Shown here in pieces: positions 6,073-6,774 of a stretch of 6,774 nt of DNA. The number at the start of each line of letters is the position of its first letter. Positions within the stretch are counted from its first letter, which is position 1. Source of the DNA: Aquificaceae bacterium (lineage in GTDB: Bacteria; Aquificota; Aquificia; Aquificales; Aquificaceae); assembly GCA_015490115.1 (NCBI GenBank), contig WFYM01000163.1:1-6774 (forward strand), written 5' to 3'. The notes under the pieces were generated by a model that was given only the letters and a program-made list of their open reading frames with translations, was not told the DNA's origin and did no database searches. A program made the position numbers and the translations under genes.

Positions 6073-6759
6073 TTATAAGCTAAGCCCGAAAAAGTAGGCG
6101 GAAAGGATCAGGAAGAGAAGACCGACAGCCCTGTTCACGTAAACATAGCTACCCTTCAGAAGTCCGGAGATGCTGCTGACAACTATACCCGAGAGGAAAA
6201 CGGGAACGGACCTTCCCACAGCGTAAACCCCCATGAGGAGGGAGGCGGTAGCCACGCTACCCGTAGAAGCGCTAAGGACTATAGCTCCAAGAAGCAAAGA
6301 GGTGCAGGAAGGACAAAGGGAGAAGGTGTAGGCGAAGCCGAGGAGGAAGCTGCTCGTCCCCGCACCGGAAAACGGGTTCAGCCTCGCGATCTCTACCGAG
6401 AAGGGGAGAAGACCGAGGAGGTTGAGGGCTATTATGAGCAGGAGTAAGCTAAGGAGCAGGTTGAAGAGTTCCGTCCTGAATATGTCGGAGAGGACCAAAG
6501 CTCCGGTAGAAAAAACAGCTCCCGCAAAGGCGTGGGTGAGCAAAAAGGCGAGGGAAAAACCGAAGACGCTGAGGGCTATTCCGACCCTCGAACTTTGCTT
6601 TGTCACCAAAAGCCCGAAGACAACGGGAAGGAAAGGCAAGGTGGAGGGTCCGAGGCTCGTGAAGAAGCCGAGAAGAAACATGATCGGAATGAGAAGAGGC
6701 GTGGGCATGTCCCTCTGAAGGAGGGAGGAAACATACAAGCTCACCTCACCTATGTCCAA
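6073..6759 (-). CDS. CcdA/DsbD-like transmembrane protein, 5' end uncertain
   Basis: About 228 residues with six predicted membrane segments (roughly 20-36, 45-75, 98-118, 136-162, 170-195, 208-227). This is the fold of the CcdA/DsbD-beta family, which carries reducing power from thioredoxin across the membrane. Two inverted halves are visible: LGPSTLPFLP (37-46) matches the first SPCxLPLIP motif, and SLCPSCTSLLLGAI (147-160) matches the second TPCxGPxLGAI. In the first, the redox cysteine is Ser39; the second holds Cys149 and Cys152, so canonical electron transfer is doubtful. The frame stays open to the right edge. The start used is TTG 6759, which has no visible ribosome site. TTG 6738 (after GAGGTG) and ATG 6708 are alternatives, and the gene could also begin beyond the window. 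It is followed 3 bases later by the merR-like gene in one operon. A role in metal, thiol or cytochrome c handling is inference. Confidence 0.8.
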   Translation of the reverse strand: MDIGEVSLYVSSLLQRDMPTPLLIPIMFLLGFFTSLGPSTLPFLPVVFGLLVTKQSSRVGIALSVFGFSLAFLLTHAFAGAVFSTGALVLSDIFRTELFNLLLSLLLLIIALNLLGLLPFSVEIARLNPFSGAGTSSFLLGFAYTFSLCPSCTSLLLGAIVLSASTGSVATASLLMGVYAVGRSVPVFLSGIVVSSISGLLKGSYVYVNRAVGLLFLILSAYFFGLSL

Positions 6760-6774
6760 GAAAAGACCGATACC

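Noticed and set aside
1..6774. CRISPR arrays, tRNA or rRNA genes, insertion sequences
   Set aside because: No regular repeat-spacer pattern, cloverleaf or transposase sequence was seen on either strand; almost all of the window is accounted for by seven genes.

Overview
The window looks like chromosomal DNA of a thermophilic bacterium, most likely of the Aquificaceae (Hydrogenobacter/Thermocrinis/Aquifex group). The basis is the GroEL protein, which by recall is very close to the Aquifex aeolicus form, including an acidic/Lys-rich C-terminal tail ending in TPTDMPDLD instead of a GGM repeat. Charged, Lys/Arg/Glu-rich proteins and tight gene packing fit this. The assignment rests on memory of family sequences, not on a search.

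Layout, left to right. (1) Bases 2-313, + strand: the 3' end of an extended-SDR nucleotide-sugar enzyme (UDP-glucuronate decarboxylase or dTDP-glucose dehydratase type). (2) Seven bases later, convergent, a complete SulP-family anion transporter with a STAS domain (321-2090, -). (3) A 96-base AT-rich gap holding the groEL terminator, a palindrome cluster and a candidate SulP promoter. (4) groEL (2187-3827) and groES (3851-4162), a two-gene heat-shock chaperonin operon on the - strand, driven by a perfect-consensus TTGACA-17-TATAAT promoter. (5) A 218-base divergent regulatory region. (6) A YeeE/YedE-family membrane transporter (4381-5697, +). (7) Convergent with it and overlapping its last 105 bases, a MerR-family, probably thiophilic-metal-responsive regulator (5593-6069, -). 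It lies 3 bases downstream of a CcdA-like membrane protein (6073 to the right edge, -) whose 5' end cannot be fixed inside the window.

How the genes may work together. groES-groEL is ordinary housekeeping. The flanking genes have a sulfur/anion/thiol flavour: a SulP anion carrier, a YeeE/YedE carrier (known members take up thiosulfate or are linked to selenium metabolism), and a CcdA-like protein with a metal-type MerR regulator. A sulfur-oxidising chemolithoautotroph would have use for all of these. The least ordinary piece is the ccdA-like/merR pair. The CcdA-like protein has lost the canonical cysteine of its first repeat (Ser39) and carries a CPSC motif in the second. The regulator keeps two of the three MerR-type metal cysteine positions but replaces the middle one with a Gly/Glu linker, and its last 34 residues are encoded antisense to the transporter gene. 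I infer a two-gene metal or thiol-stress module; its upstream partner is outside the window.
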